The notes under the pieces were generated by a model. The model made no database searches and was not told the origin of the DNA. It was given only the letters and a program-made list of their open reading frames with translations. A stretch of 64,000 bases of DNA, taken from NCBI GenBank assembly GCA_905221605.1, contig CAJNDS010000066.1, positions 1 to 64,000 on the forward strand, read 5' to 3'. The position numbers and the translations under genes were made by a program. This document shows positions 33,561-46,907 of this stretch, in pieces. Each line of letters opens with the position of its first letter. Within the stretch, counting starts at the first letter, position 1. The stretch is from Symbiodinium natans. Taxonomy: Eukaryota; Sar; Dinophyceae; Suessiales; Symbiodiniaceae.

Positions 33561-36500
33561 AAACGCTGAATAAGGCTTCGCTGAGCAAAAAGAGAACTGA
33601 AATAACCGTGACAGTGCTTGATTTTGACGATTATGAATTAACCCACACAAGAAACAACATTTGCCTGAGCATCCTACACAAGCGTATTCTTGGGAGCAAT
33701 GTTTGCTATCGCGTCGCGATCGCTTAGCCTCATAGGAGGCAAGGGTTTGCTTGAGGGCTTCATCCCAAGGCAAGACGCCTCATTGCCTGGGTGTCCCACT
33801 TACCAAAGTCGCGCTCAACCAATACAACTCACGTGCCAAGCGCAGAGCGCAACACTCCGACACCGAGAGAAGGCACGAAGCAACCGAGAGAATCCCAACG
33901 TCCACCTCCATCGACACCTGACCAAGATCCTCACACACGAAACCTCAAACATCTGCTCGTGTGAGGAACCTTTTGACAAGGCGATGCCTGCGCACAGTTG
34001 GGGGGTGTGCCAGGCAGGCAGCCCCCGGCAACATGCCACCCACTCGCACAGAGAGGTCACACCGCTAAGAATGACGCATTGGATTCTCGGAAACGGCGGC
34101 CGGCCTTCACCATAGTACGTATACCGGCCTCGCCAGCGCCACGCCAGGGCGGGCGGCATAAATTTGCTGTGAAATTCGCTCCGCAATATCGGGCACACAC
34201 ACACAACACACACCAGCAGCAAGTCGCAAAACTCCAGCGCAGGACACATAAAGTGTCGGGCGACGTTGCGTGAGTTACGCGACCGTTCGCAGGAGCACTG
34301 GCCGCATTCCAAGCCACCCCGGTACAAGCGAGCCACCGCCAAAAACAAACTCGCGTGCCAAGCGCATGGAGAGCACTACACTCAGCCATGCCCACGAACG
34401 AGCACTCAGATACTCCCAAAAACTCCCAAGCCGGCTGGATGCTCGGGGGACCAAGTCCCCTAGTACCTCCCCCGGGTTCCACACCCACCCTGTAAGCCCC
34501 CAACTCAATCAGATAATCAACTGCAAGCCCGGGGGCGTCCCTCAACCTCTGAAAGAAGATGTCACAACTTGCCCGAGCTGCTTGTGGGGCGCATGGTCGG
34601 TGAAAACCGCCAGTGCATCAGTGTACCTCTTCCGACGGGCAATGGACATCGAGATGGTTTTGGCATTCCCCTGGATTCCGCTGGATTGCATTGGACCCCA
34701 GAGGCATTGCATTGGTGGTGCCATTTCCCCCCGACACGCCTCCTTTATGGAATTTATGTCGTCGGATACTTCAGCGACGCCTTCCAGGTCCCTGAATGAT
34801 ATAACCCAATGTAACCCGAAACAAACTGAAACCGGACCATGCCCTGCACCTCAGAGACCCCAAGCCCGAATGACCTGAAACCGTTGAAGCAAAGAACGGG
34901 ACGCCCTGTTCCCCGCCACAGCACCCAAATGGGGCACGGCTTTGGTACACCGCGCTCCCCCGTGCCACCGCGGATGGAAGCAATGAACTGCGCCGCCTCT
35001 TCGGACAAAGGGTCTGGGAGTATTTTAGTGCTTTTGCGGGGAAAGAAGGCCCGTGGCCCATCCCATCTCAGCGATGTCTGCTTACTCTTGACAGGACATG
35101 ACCAAAGTCAGAGTCAGAGCCAGGGATTACAGTGCATCATGGCATCATGCACCGCAAATCCCCAGAACTCGGAAAAAATTGGGCGCAAGATGGAGTCGCT
35201 TAAAGGCACAGCACGCCGAGCAAGAGCACACCTTGACGTACAGGCCGCGGTGCTGATTGGCGACCTGAGGTGTTGGACATGCGGTCGAAACAGACCCCCC
35301 GCGCAGTGCGAGGGAGATGAGGGAGAGCGGGAGAGAGGGAGCATAGAATATGCTGCGGCGATTGCCGCAGCCACTTTATTCAACGAACAGCGCTTGAAAC
35401 ACAACCGCTCACAAACCCTGCAGCTCCAGCGAAAGGAGCGCCCCTAATTCCTAACCTGCCGACCACTCAAACCCCACCTGGAACCTGAAACTTCACAATG
35501 GTGTTTGCAAACGCGGTCGCCCGAACCAGGGTCTCTCCTCCCTTGGCAGGGCTTTCTTGGCCTGGCCTTCACGCAGCGCTGGGCGCCCCTTTTGTGGCAC
35601 TCCTGCAATGTCAAGGGGAGGAAAGCACGCGAAAAGGAGAGCAGGGAAGCAACCGTTCAGCAGCCTTCAACAGCCTTCAACAGCGTTCAACCCGGCAAGC
35701 CCATGTGGCAAAAGGCCATGCAAGGCCACATTAGCAACACCGGAGCTGTCCTGCAGGGCAGCATTGTACCTGCGCCAGGGCTCACAATGAGGCTCACAAG
35801 CATGACATCTGGCCTCCTCAAAGCTCCTCAAAGCTGCCAACGTTGGTCTTTTTTGCTGGCGCACTCAGGCGTGTCCTCCTCCATGTTAGAGAGGCTGCTG
35901 GTGTAATCCTACGCAAGGACGGGGCGGTCGGAGAGAAGAGCTACCTCGAAGCATCCCAAAACCTGAACAGTGATGACTTTGAAAGGACCTGCTTCTGCTC
36001 GTTGAACTGCATCATCGTCACCTCAGCGCCATTTGCGTGCCCCCCAGTTGCGCGTTATAGTTTATGGCCCTCCTGACTTATCAACTGCCACAATCGACAA
36101 ATCCAACACATTGAGTAAACAGACACTTGGACGAAGCCTGTTGAAACGGTCTGTCATCTAGTGACTTGTTCTTGCTGCACTCTTCTCAGGGATGTGAGGC
36201 TTAAGGTTGGGATAAGGTTTAGGGGAGAGGTTTGGGGTTTGGAGAGGAGGGGGGCGGGGGGGTTCCGTGCAGGCGGGATACCTTCGAGACCATAGATACT
36301 CTCTCTCTCCTTGGCCAGGGACCAGCGAATCACTGGGATCGCGGCCATACTCCGGCTCATGCCCATCATCATGTCCTAGGCAAGGCGCTCTACAAAGAAA
36401 GCAGCCGGCACCTAAACAATGTCGCTGAAGTCTGGAAAGCTTCGCTCACAGTAGAGCCACTAGAAAGTAAACTCTCTCGACCTCTGAGGGACCCTCCGGC

Positions 36501-39400
36501 GCGGGCATCACCACTTCGTCCGGCTCGCTGCCCACACGCCGCCGCTTGGCGTCCTCAGCACCCAAGACCCAGGACGGAAGAAAAGGATCTGCTGCAAGTC
36601 CCAGGTGTGAGACAGTCAGTGCGAGAGCAGTCTCACGAGCTGGGGGTTTCCTTCTTGGAGGTGTGGGAGATGGACTCCCAGACTCGACAAAAGGCGGCGC
36701 AAACTGAACCTGAGGAGCTCGGTTCTCGGCAGTGCTCTCCATGGCGGAAAAACGGAGCTGGCAGCAACGGCAACGTGTCGGCACTCGTTTTTCAGATGAT
36801 TCTTGGGGGGCCTTGCCTGTGTTTGCATAGCTTGCATTGGCTTGCATGTCTTGATCTTCAGCGGCTGGGGTAGCGACGCAAACGCGAGTCGAAGCAGAGT
36901 GCAAAGCTGCAGAAGCCCAAATACACTCCAAAAACTTTCAGAATCTTCCAACCTGAAGCCTCGAACCTCAAAGCCCCAAACCGTATGCAAACGTTTGGCG
37001 CTCTTCACCCACTCAGTCATCCAGGTCAATGCTGGCAGGGGCGCAGCTCAAACGCTGCGCAAAGGCACCTGCGCAAGCGTGAAGCCAAAGTTCCGGAGTG
37101 TCTCTCCGTGTCTCTCCGTGTCTCTCCGTGTCTCTCCCATTCTTTCCCCCAGCCCTCCTACTGAAAGAAAAAGAACGATGCCACGATGTTACGAGCCTGA
37201 AGCAGAGGCACCGCCCGTTGGAGCCGACCTGCACAACGGCCCCAAATCCGGAAGCTGGAGCGACCAAACGGCCCCAAAAAAATAAGCGCAGTGCCGAAGT
37301 TTGCAAGTCAACTCTTGGCCGGAAAACAACGGCACTCGGACTGTAAACATGGCGCCACTTGGCCGCAGGCATGGGCTTCTTCGCCCACTCCCCCGCTTCG
37401 AACTCCGCGGGCCTGCAGAGGTCTTGGGGGGCTGAGTTACTGAGTTTGTCCCGGAATCTCGCGGCCTCTTCCTCGTCTCCGCGCGCGGCTCCTTCGCTGC
37501 CGGCCACTTGAAATGGAGGTTTGAGGGCTCGGGTTTGGAGTTTCAGGGTCGCTTGGAGGTTTCGTGGGAGTCTGAAGCCGCGCCTCGCAGGGAGCTTCTC
37601 AGGACTTTGGGTTTCAGGCTTGAGTGTCCAGTATAGGGGAAAGCTTGGCTTCAGGGTCTCACTGGTATGCAGACGCCAAGACTTGCAAAGCAGTTGCATG
37701 TTATGCTCATTATACGAACCTTCAAACTATGTAGGCAATCTAGGCACCGCCGGTTTATGGAAACCAATGGAAACCCTCTTGGATCAGCGGTGCGAGGACG
37801 AGATGCCAAGATGCCAAGAGAAGCGCGCGGCCTCATGTTTCGCGTGCGCCCGGAGAGGCGGCTCAGCCATTCCGCCCAAGAGAGCCTCCAGAGCATGCGT
37901 ACAGCATTGGGAGCTGAAGGCTCGAAAGGTGCGAATGCTCTTTTGTGTGACATATGTGAAGTCTCAGCACCAAAAGGCTGGGGGCGAAGGCTGGGGCAGA
38001 GAAGGCTCGGGGAGAAGGTGAGCCCGGAGCATCTGCAGCGGCGTCGGCGCTGCCAAAGGTCTGGAGGGCCTCGCAATGTCTCGACTCAAAAAAACGGTCA
38101 CGACCACAATCGCGCTTCCTTTTTCCGATACCTTTGTGCACCCTGAAAGCATGCGGTAGGCATCAGCCTGCCAGCCGAGAGCGCCTACACTGGCCCTTAG
38201 CCCTACAAGGTGTGCGACAGCACCCCAAAAAAGAAACACCCGCCTTCTCTGCCTCCTCAAAGCTGCATCCGGCAAGCTCCTGAGTTTTTGTACGTGGGCA
38301 GAACTCGCACTTACGTTTCCCAATGCTGCCCATGCACATTCTCAACAACAACCCTGAGTCCTTTAGTCCAACATCTGAAACGCCGTTTCAACCTCTCAAG
38401 CCCAAACTCTCCCTGCTCTCGGTCTCCCAGGCTGGGCCTGCAACGCTCGTGCCTGTGGCGATGCCTGCCCCAGAAACCCTTCGCACATCGAAAACCACTT
38501 CACGCGCAAAGCAGTATTTTTTAGACGCGATTTGGGCTGCCGAGCTATGGTCGAGCTTCATGCGGTAGGTGGGGCCTAGCAACATAACGAAGATTGCAGT
38601 TTGCGTGGAGGAGCTTCAGGCTTCGCTCCGCTACCTGATCTGCCCTCTTTCCGACCTGGTCTCCTAGCGATTTGCAATCTTGTTCAATCACGTTGCGGTC
38701 AATCAGAAGCGTTACGGCGACCACGGACCCAAAGGCAAGAATGCGAGAACATGGCACAATGGCATCCCACACATAGCCAGAATCAAAGGTATTCTAGCAT
38801 CGCCAATCACAGGTGCAGCATCCCGAAATCACTGATGTCACAGCATTCCACTTGAACGATGGTCTAACGATACCGTAGTCGAGCTACCGATCATGGGCAA
38901 GAGGCGTCCTTCATGTTCCATCCCAAAAATCTGGATCCCAGAGCCTCCCATAACTCTTGGCCCCAAAACCCCCTTTCGGACAACGAAGTTCAGAGATCGG
39001 CGGGTACCTGCGACGAGCTTGAAGACGAGCTGCCCTGCCACACGTCAAATAAGGTCCAAACACTAGTCAGCAGATGCGATATCTTGGTCTTTTTGGTTGA
39101 GGCTTCCCAGATCTTCCCAGCAAAGCTGGTGTTCATGATTCGTGGCATGGATTGTGAACTCAAAAAGCTTGATGGGTGCCAAGTATCCTACTGGCTTGCT
39201 GGGCACTGCTTGGGGAGATGTCTTCCTTTCATGACCCTGACCAGACCCCCAAAGCCCTGAACCATGCTAAGCCCTACACTCCTGATTGATTGATTGATTG
39301 ATTGATTGCCTGTGGGCGTTCGCTCCTGAAGCCCATGATAGAATGACCCACGTTTACAACACTTCTCGGGATCAACACAAACCTGGCTGGGGGTGTGTCT
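33560..39400. other. No gene recognised; scattered possible minus-strand coding patches
   Basis: A (CA)n tract lies at 34195-34212. Patches with coding-like composition on the minus strand include DPLSEEAAQFIASIRGG near 34970-35020, EDAKRRRVGSEPDEVV near 36500-36560 (a nuclear-localisation-like basic run), RPAEFEAGEWAKKPMPAAKW near 37350-37420 and REVVFDVRRVSG near 38470-38510. I could not fix both splice edges or name a family for any of them. The rest appears non-coding. Confidence 0.4.
39282..39307 (+). repeat. (GATT)n microsatellite
   Basis: Six copies of gatt. Confidence 0.9.
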
Positions 39401-39401
39401 C

Positions 39402-39487
39402 CGGTGAGTTCTCCAGCCCGGGACACAAACTCACGGAATGCTGCATCGATGCCCCCAATCCGAAGGTAAAATGCCAGGGCCATGGTC
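39402..39487 (-). CDS. Candidate exon, unknown protein
   Basis: Eighty-six nt between GAGCAG|G and a GA donor (CACCG|GAGACA) encode TMALAFYLRIGGIDAAFREF then VSRAGELT. It looks like a globular helical segment. It lies downstream of the stop at 39776, so it belongs to a different gene from that terminal exon. No family recognised. Confidence 0.42.
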
Positions 39488-39775
39488 CTGCTCAGCCAAG
39501 CAGGCAAAGCAAACCTTCTACGATCAAATAAGCTTGCCACCCGATTGGACTCGGGCACATTTCGGCACGTCCCATCCATATGATCCTGGCTAGAACTCCG
39601 GGCCTCGCCCCCTGGCTTCTGCAGACGGCTTTGCCGCAGCGCCTTTGCTGTGTGATTTCGTTCCACACGGGTTCCCGTGGCGTGAACCGGGTTGAAGCAA
39701 GTTGAAGCCCTTCAGGGGATACTCGCATGCAAGCACGTGCTGTGAGGTCGTGGAGGAATCGGCTTGCGGGCTAAA

Positions 39776-39847
39776 CTACAAAGCGGCCTCCTGCAGCTGT
39801 TCATACTCGTCATCGCTGTCCTCCGCCACCTCTCTGGAAGAAGTCTT
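39776..39847 (-). CDS. Terminal exon with acidic tail, unknown protein
   Basis: Twenty-four codons after CCCAG| encode KTSSREVAEDSDDEYEQLQE then AAL and TAG. The Asp/Glu-rich end is typical of a C-terminus. The exon at 40232-40329 upstream is a likely part of the same gene. Confidence 0.45.
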   Translation of the reverse strand, partial: KTSSREVAEDSDDEYEQLQEAAL

Positions 39848-40231
39848 CTGGGGGAACATGGAATCTCGGATTTTCTGCTTTGAGGCTTCTGTGCTCCAGT
39901 TGCAGTTGGTCACTTGCACCTCCTCCCTTGGACACTCTTTTGGTCGCTACATCTCTATCTCGAATCGAGCCGCTGCGTGCTCGCCCCAGCTACCCCAGCT
40001 GACCCAGCTGCCCCAGCTCCCGACCAATGCAGATTCCACCGTAGACGCCCCACAAACGAGCAGACGGAGGCTGCCAGTCTCCGAATGCCGATGCAGCATG
40101 AGTTCAGGCATCCTAAATCGTACCGTCCCTGGGACCACTGAAACTCTTGAATCTGCTGATGGCTGCAAAAAATTTGTAAAGCTCGGGCCAGTCCTGCATC
40201 CCAGACCCTGAAGCCTAATCCTCCCCTAAGC

Positions 40232-40329
40232 ATCCACAGGGACTCGGAGAACGAGTGAGACGCCTCCACAAAGCGCTGCGTGACGGGCGCCTGGACTGAG
40301 GCTTGGGTTGGGAGATCGGGCTGTAGGGC
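40232..40329 (-). CDS. Candidate exon, unknown protein
   Basis: Ninety-eight nt between CTACAG|G and a GC donor (GGAT|GCTTAG) encode a segment with ALQPDLPTQASVQAPVTQRF and ASHSFSESLW. A further patch near 40060-40125 (VRFRMPELMLHRHSETGS) may be the next exon towards the stop at 39776. Confidence 0.42.
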
Positions 40330-40849
40330 CTGTAGAATCTGTGGGAACGGAGAATTAGAGACATGGATCATGCACTAAGTTGCATCACGATGTTGTTGGG
40401 AAGCACAGGTGACCGAGTTCAGTGTCAACTGTGAAGTCCTACTGCTACAACTCTTAACCCAAAGCCACCTCATCATCATCGCACACGTCGCCCACCCGCC
40501 GCAGGCCGTCGTTGGGCTGGCAAGCCAGGATCTAACCATTTCAGCGAAGAAACACAGAGCACCAATCCCCCTGCTCCTCGGTACGTGTCAGCATGGACCT
40601 TGTTACAATGGTACTAGTACTGCCGCAAGTCAATTCAAGTCGATGCGCAACTAAACGTCCAAGGACCTGAGCGCGTGTCAAACCAACATGTTATCATATC
40701 CCCACTTTTTGGCACGTATCCGCCATTAGGGCCCTCCCTCTTCCGAACAGGTAACATGGATCAAACATGGCCACAGCACCCAGCGCGAGGGTGGATGCCA
40801 CGGAGGTGCAAAGTCGCAGCAGATGTGCAGGGCCTGGGGGCTTCGCCCT

Positions 40850-40900
40850 CCCCCCCTTCCCCTCCCCTTCGCCCCCTTCGCCCCCTTCGCCCCCTTCCCT
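40850..40900 (+). repeat. (ccccttcgc)n short repeat
   Basis: About five copies of ccccttcgc in a C-rich stretch. Confidence 0.8.
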
Positions 40901-41917
40901 GCTTGTCCCTCCCAGGCCCTCCAAACATCCTCCTCTGCCCACGCGCGCCTGTCGGCGGTCCACAGGGCCAGAGAAGGCACTCTTCTCGAAGGCCGCAGCA
41001 CTCACCCACACGGTGCCTCGCTGGCCTCATGGGTCAGGCTGCTGGGGCTGATGCTGTACAAGAGTTAATCCTGACTCCCGAAATCCACAAAAGCAAGGCT
41101 GCCGGCTGCTGTAGGAGATGGTCATCGATGCCCCGCACTCCTGCGCGAAGAGTGCGAAGCCCAAGACTTCTAGGTACCGAGGAAGAGATTGCTCGGTGCA
41201 GTTCTGGAAATTCCGAAATTCTGATGACCATCCTGAGTCGATCCGTCTGGATTACAACTTACAGTTGTGAAGCGGAGGCGCCTGGCAAAACTCCCGCACG
41301 GCGTGCCTGGCATGCGGCGGGGGCTGCGTGGGGCAGCAGCGGGCCGCTGAGGGTGCGATGTCTTTTGGAAGTTGAACATTCTCATTGAACATTCTCAATA
41401 TGTTGACTGGAGCGCATACGGTGGGGGCCCGTGTTGGCCGGCACCTACCAGTAGCGAACGCGGTAGCGAACGGCTTGCCTATCCGGCAAATCTCCTCATC
41501 TCTCAAGACACGGGGTGCCAGGACAAGGATTGTCTAGCCGACAAATGCTGCTCTAACTGAAGCAAGAAACCACGCAACAGAACCGTGACAGGACTATTCG
41601 GAACCACGACAAGAAGGCAGGCAAAAGCATGACAGCTTTTCCGGGCTTGGAGGCCCCGAGACAGAAAACAACCGGAAGACCAAATTTTGAAGGTTTCAGA
41701 TCACAGAACTTGGATAATCTGGTCTCCCGTGCGCTTGGCTGGGCACGGCAAACGACTCGGCAAACGACCGGGTTTCTGGTCCTTCCCCCGCCCAACCCCT
41801 TGACGGACCATCGCACTTGTGACCACATGTTCACTTGACATATCCACGACGAGCTTTGCATGAGGCGCCCGCTGCAGCGGAGGTGTGTGCGTACCATTGT
41901 TCTTACTGCGAGACATG

Positions 41918-41962
41918 GAGTGAGTGAGTGAGTAAGTGAGTGAGTGAGTGAGTGCGTGCGTG
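41918..41962 (+). repeat. (GTGA)n microsatellite
   Basis: About ten copies of gagt/gtga with one taag variant. Confidence 0.9.
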
Positions 41963-42349
41963 CAAAGTGAGTGTCGAATCAGCAAGCACATGATCCTGCA
42001 AACAACTGCATCACGAAGCTTTGACCGGCAACTCTCATTTTCAGTCGCTATGAGCGCCAGTGGTGCAGCTTCAGGTTCTCCTTTCCAGCGAAGGCGGATG
42101 TCAGGAGGGCAAGGAAGGTCAGGTTCAGTGGCCGGGTTCAGGGTCACCGCCGGCTCTGGCGCTTCTGTGAGATTTGGAGAACTTGGACTTCTTGACGAAG
42201 CACCCGCTTTTCACCCGCTTTTCGCTAGAAAACCCTGAACCTCCCTGAGCTCCCGCTCAAAAGACTTCCTCACACCGGGAACAGTCCACTCTCTGCTCAC
42301 GCCCAGACTCCCCGCCTCCGAGGGGCCAGCCGTCGCACAGCGTGGAAGG

Positions 42350-42442
42350 CGGCGGCGGAGCGGCTCCGAGGGGTGCTCCAGCAGCGCCTCGAAGGTGCGG
42401 TGGTTTGACGGCTTCTTCTGCAGCACCCCTTGCTCCCTGTAC
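42350..42442 (-). CDS. Candidate exon, unknown protein
   Basis: After the acceptor GGGAG|G the frame encodes YREQGVLQKKPSNHRTFEAL then LEHPSEPLR. The donor is not fixed because several GC candidates occur in a row of CGC codons. No family recognised. A further minus-strand patch near 42250-42300 (SREWTVPGVRKSFERELREV) may belong to it. Confidence 0.42.
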
Positions 42443-44142
42443 CTCCCAACTATGTAACTGCACATGAGACTTTCGAGATTCTTTCACCCGCAGCCGCTGT
42501 GACATCCAAACCCCAAACCTCGCCACCAACATGTCAAACACATCAAAAAACTCTCACCTTTGTGTTGAATTGCCCAACCCTCGTGCATCGCGTTGGCAGC
42601 AGGCCTCCAAGACATCGTACTCGCGCGACATCACACGCTTCCTTGGAGGGTGCAGCCCACAAGTTGCAGGCCCCAACACAAGACTGCTCTGCAAGCGGCC
42701 GCTTTATGGGTTAGAGGCTCCGAGTTCACAGAGTTTGAGGTTGGATCAGCGAATTCGCCCCCATTTGTCAGTGCCAAGTCCTTCGTGGCGACCATCTGGG
42801 GGAAAGGGAAAGCTCGTAACTAACCAAAGCAAAGCATGCTTTTAATGGAGATTATGTTTGCGCGGTCGGATGGCCACATGCTTAGGGCGAGAGTCCGTGT
42901 TTGGCCTTGGTGAGGCAAGATTCTTCCTGGCTCACTGGCCCGATAAGTACCAAAAGTGCGACGGTGTGCATTGGAGGAACGTTGTCGGGGCATGTGTCCT
43001 AACAACTTGGATCCATTCTGTGAGTACAGTTTAGAAGCTTGATCAGTCAATCGTTAGGGCTTACCGCTGCTGAGGGCTTCCAGCACTGGGCGGGAGGCTC
43101 TGTGCTCGAGCCTTACTGGCTCTCCTGATAGCCTAAACCGGCCTAAACTTCTAAACCGCAATGCTTGGCGGATGTAGGTTCATGTAGATCTTGGCGGTCC
43201 CAGGAGCAGCTCGTCAATCAGCAACGGCTGCGAACAGAGGCCCGATCGCTGCCTTATAATGAGCTGAGCGAAATCACCCCCAAACTTGTCCAGGTTTTGG
43301 AACAAGATACAACAAGATACAACACGAGCCGTAGTGCCAGGGACAGCCAGGCTGCTGCCCGCGGGAGTTGTAGCGCTTGAGACGGGCACGAGAAGGGAAG
43401 GGCCTGATTGCAGCTCCACGGCGTATGCAGATAGAAGCTTCCGTGTTTTGAGAAAGGTTTACAAAAACAACAACGGATTCAGGCTGAAGGTTTGAGATTC
43501 TGAGCTGAAGACATCTAGTTTCATAGTAGGTTTCGCTTGGTGTTGGCACCCACTGATGAACCTGAATCTCGAAGTTGCTATTTCACATTTTGTTGAGGCA
43601 CAAGGACTGCAACAGGCAATACCAACCCAGCCTGTCCTACACCCTCAACACTGCATACTTGTGCCAAGGCACCCCAGGCCCAAGAAATGGGCCACGCGCT
43701 CGTATGTCTTGTGATGGTGGAGCTCCTCCTCCGGGCTGTTGGCTCTTGGCAGAACATGTAAGGTTCAGGCGCTGCTTGTTTTCTCTCGAACCTCGAGCCC
43801 TAAGACTCGACGCAACTCGCCGTAACCCTTCCAGGACGCAGAATTCTGCGGTTCACAAGTAGGCAAAAGCAGCGCCCAGCTTTGCTTTGAAATCCGTTTA
43901 ATCCCAATAAGCGCCAATAAGCTCCAAGCAGTCTCGCACCTGAAAGGATTTGGGAATCACGCTTGCGCCTGGGCCCTTATGCCAACTTATGCCAACTGTT
44001 TTGACAAGGTCCCCTTGGGCTTCGGTGGTTTCAGGCTTTCGAGAGTGCCCTTCTCGTCCTCAAACATGGGCCCCCTATTAACGGAAATTTTGCTCAAAAG
44101 GATGCTCTCTCGGGGGATGATCTCTCTTGCTGTCTTGCTCTC

Positions 44143-44574
44143 CTTCTCCACGACAAGCAGGCGATGGCCAAAGGTGCTCTTGATGGAGGCCAGCGCGGCT
44201 CCGAAGTACAGGTACCTCGTCGCTCTGTCTTTCTTTGTGGAAGGTCTCTTCCGTGGGGGCTTCTTTGAAAGGGGCGGCAAGGCTAGTCACACTCAGAAGA
44301 GCAGAGAACGGCCATAGCCAAGCCCCCCAGACTGCTGAAGGCGGGGAGCCCACGCTTGTCCTCCAACTTCCGCAGCAGCAGCTCCTTCTTCTTGCTTCGT
44401 TCAGGGTTTGTGATGCGAGGGTTTCCGCTTGGGGATTGAGGTTCCAGAAATTGAGAAGTCTGGGGCCAAGCTTTGTGACATGCAGGGCAGTGCTCATCAG
44501 TGCTCTCATCGTGTAAGCAGCACAGCTTCGCCTGGAGATCTGCTTCGTCCAGCTCGTTCTCCAAGTGCAACTTC
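44143..44574 (-). CDS. Candidate gene fragment, three microexons, unknown protein
   Basis: Exon 44574-44532 encodes KLHLENELDEADLQ (GC donor, phase 0). A second, near 44395-44335, encodes KKELLLRKLEDKRGLPAFS and looks coiled-coil. A third, 44215-44143, encodes YLYFGAALASIKSTFGHRLL then VVEK, with a GA donor. The second-to-third junction is not in phase as read, so an exon or edge is missing. No family recognised. Confidence 0.42.
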
Positions 44575-44799
44575 CTGTGGGGAAGGTAAACGACATTGTG
44601 GCTTCAAACTTCAGACGCTTAGCTTTGCACAGGTTTCAGCGCCTCTTCAGGAGACGCGACTGCGGAAAACACAAGCCCAACCAACTTCTCCCAGGTGAAT
44701 CTGGACACTAAGGCGGTTGGACGCCTTTCCAGGTGTCGTAGTAGGTCGTTGGTGTGACTTTGGGCGGGAGTTTCACAGAATGGGCGAGAATCTATTTTG

Positions 44800-45170
44800 T
44801 ACCTTGTCTAGTTCGCGTCTTGTCTTTTTGTTTAGGGCTTCCTATAAAGAGACAGAGGAGATACTGTCCTTTCTTTTTTCCCGACTTGCTAAATGATGCT
44901 ATCCATCTAGCTATCATTGTTTATGTATCTATGTTCGTCTTTCTTTCTTTTGCTATCTGTCTTTCTTTATTATTTCCTTTCTTTCGTTCTTTCGCTCTGT
45001 CGTTCTGCGCCTCTATTTCCCCGATGCTATATTGGGAAATCTGGTTTCTTCGGTATTCAATCGGAAAGCTATATTCCGCTATGTTCAATAAAGTCTATAT
45101 GTTCATACGAAAACTCTGCTCCCTCCAACCCCTATTTCCTGTGTACTTTAACAGGAAGACTAAAGAATGT
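44800..45170 (+). repeat. Second copy of the pyrimidine-rich / 29-bp motif element
   Basis: A T/C-rich tract (44935-45010) is followed by degenerate repeats of the motif tatgttnaanaggaaaact ending at actttaacaggaagac (45138-45153). The same motif occurs at 19803-20000 inside the inverted-end element and at 18640-18690. No inverted end was found here. Confidence 0.5.
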
Positions 45171-46830
45171 TTCGGGGGGCCCCCTCACAGAATTTCACAA
45201 ACGCCGGCTCGGAGACCAGGCCTCTCGAATCGGTCCACCGGGTCGCACACAGCCACCACCTCAGCAAAAAAGGCGAGCAAAGAACAGGGTTTAGGGAAGC
45301 TCAGGCGAAGTTTAATGCTGCAGATGGCCTTGTCTTCTGGTATCTGTGTGTGGCTGCATCTGTGTGAGGCACTGCTTTTTGGTTTGGCAGCTTAGCCGTA
45401 CCGGGCGCCGAGCGGTGCTGCGGTGCTGCAGCGCTATGGTGATTTGTACGCAAAGCGCATTGCTTCGGAGTTTGCGAAGTCACCAACCCTTCTTGTGTCC
45501 GAGCCCAGCCTGAATTTGCTAGCAAATTTGATGGTTGGCTCTCCTTGGCTTTGTGCACTCCAGGCTCATCTGGGGGTTCCTCAGAGATGTGGGATGGCAC
45601 TGCAGGCGATGCATCAGTGATTCGGGCCATGCTTTCTGGTTGCAAGGAATGTCTGACGGTGACGGGCCCTGCAAAGACACATCGCGGAGGGCGGGGGGGG
45701 CAAGAGGGTGGGGGGGGGGACTGGCCAGAGATTCTTTTTGGAAGACCAGTGAGAACGTTTCAGGCAACTTCCCAGGCACCCAACCAGAAGTCGAAGCCCC
45801 CACTAGGGCACCGGACGATGCGCATTTCCGGAATCAAGCTCAAGACGTGCTCCATCACTTCCTGACACAACCTTGCAACCCCCGAGGCTTAGCTCAGTTT
45901 AGCTGATCGAGGCTTCGGGAGGGCTCAGGATTGGGTTATAATCCCTCTACTTACAACTGCCTCGACCACGACCCCAAGCTACGTAAAACAAACGACATGA
46001 ACATCCAAGGTTCAGGAAGCTGGCAGCACAGTCCTCGCTCCACATGACGGGCTGGTAAATGCCCAGACGCTTCACCTCAGTTCAATCGGCCGCCTTCAAG
46101 AACTTCAAGATACTGCAAGCCAAACTGTGCTTATGGTTTTGGGATGCTTTCGAGGGCTCTCGCATGCCCCCGTTGAAAACATCGCAGAGGTGCCTTGGCC
46201 ATGGCACCGCGGTGCAGAGCGAGCCGCTGCACCTGTGTGGCGTGCGACGGTGCGCGAACGGGTGCTGGGCATGGTGCTGGATGGTGTTGGACATGTTGTT
46301 CGGGGTGCTGTCGTGCTGTGTCTTTTGGCGAACGTTATTCCCCAGTCAATCTGCAGAGTCCCGCAGCGAGCTTGGAGATGCATCTTCAGTGTCGCAGTGC
46401 CTTCTCGTGGACCAAAACTCAACCTCGTTTCAGTAGAAGAACGATCATCCATACCGCTCCACCTGATATGACCTCACCCACAACCCGAAACGCCTCACAC
46501 CCGACCCAACATATGCAAAAACACATTAACTCGGAACCCCTTGTTCAAATTCATCTGGCCTTCAACCCCCTTTTTCCAACCAACAAACACAACAAAAACA
46601 ACAACAACAAAATGACAAAAACTCACAACAATGGTTCGCTGGAACTCCTCCTGTGACCGCCGTCACCAACGAGCGGGCTCCACGAAACTGCCTTGGATCC
46701 TTGAGGATCCTTGAGAAGATGCTGGGCCTTCTTGAAAACCATGTTCATGCCCCCAGAATTGCAACAAGAAAGAATGTTACTTGCGTTGCACGGCTTGGGC
46801 TGTGGACTGAAGCCAAAGCCCGGAGCCCGC

Positions 46831-46907
46831 CTGTGACATCAGCGGCAGCGTCTGCCGGCCCATCTCCATGAGAAAGAAGTCCTCGTCCTCCAGACGTGCC
46901 AGGGACC
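46831..46907 (-). CDS. Candidate exon, unknown protein
   Basis: Seventy-seven nt between CTTCAG|G and a GC donor (TCACAG|GCGGGC) encode SLARLEDEDFFLMEMGRQTL then PLMSQ, with good AG|G context at both ends. Acidic and helical. No family recognised. Confidence 0.45.
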
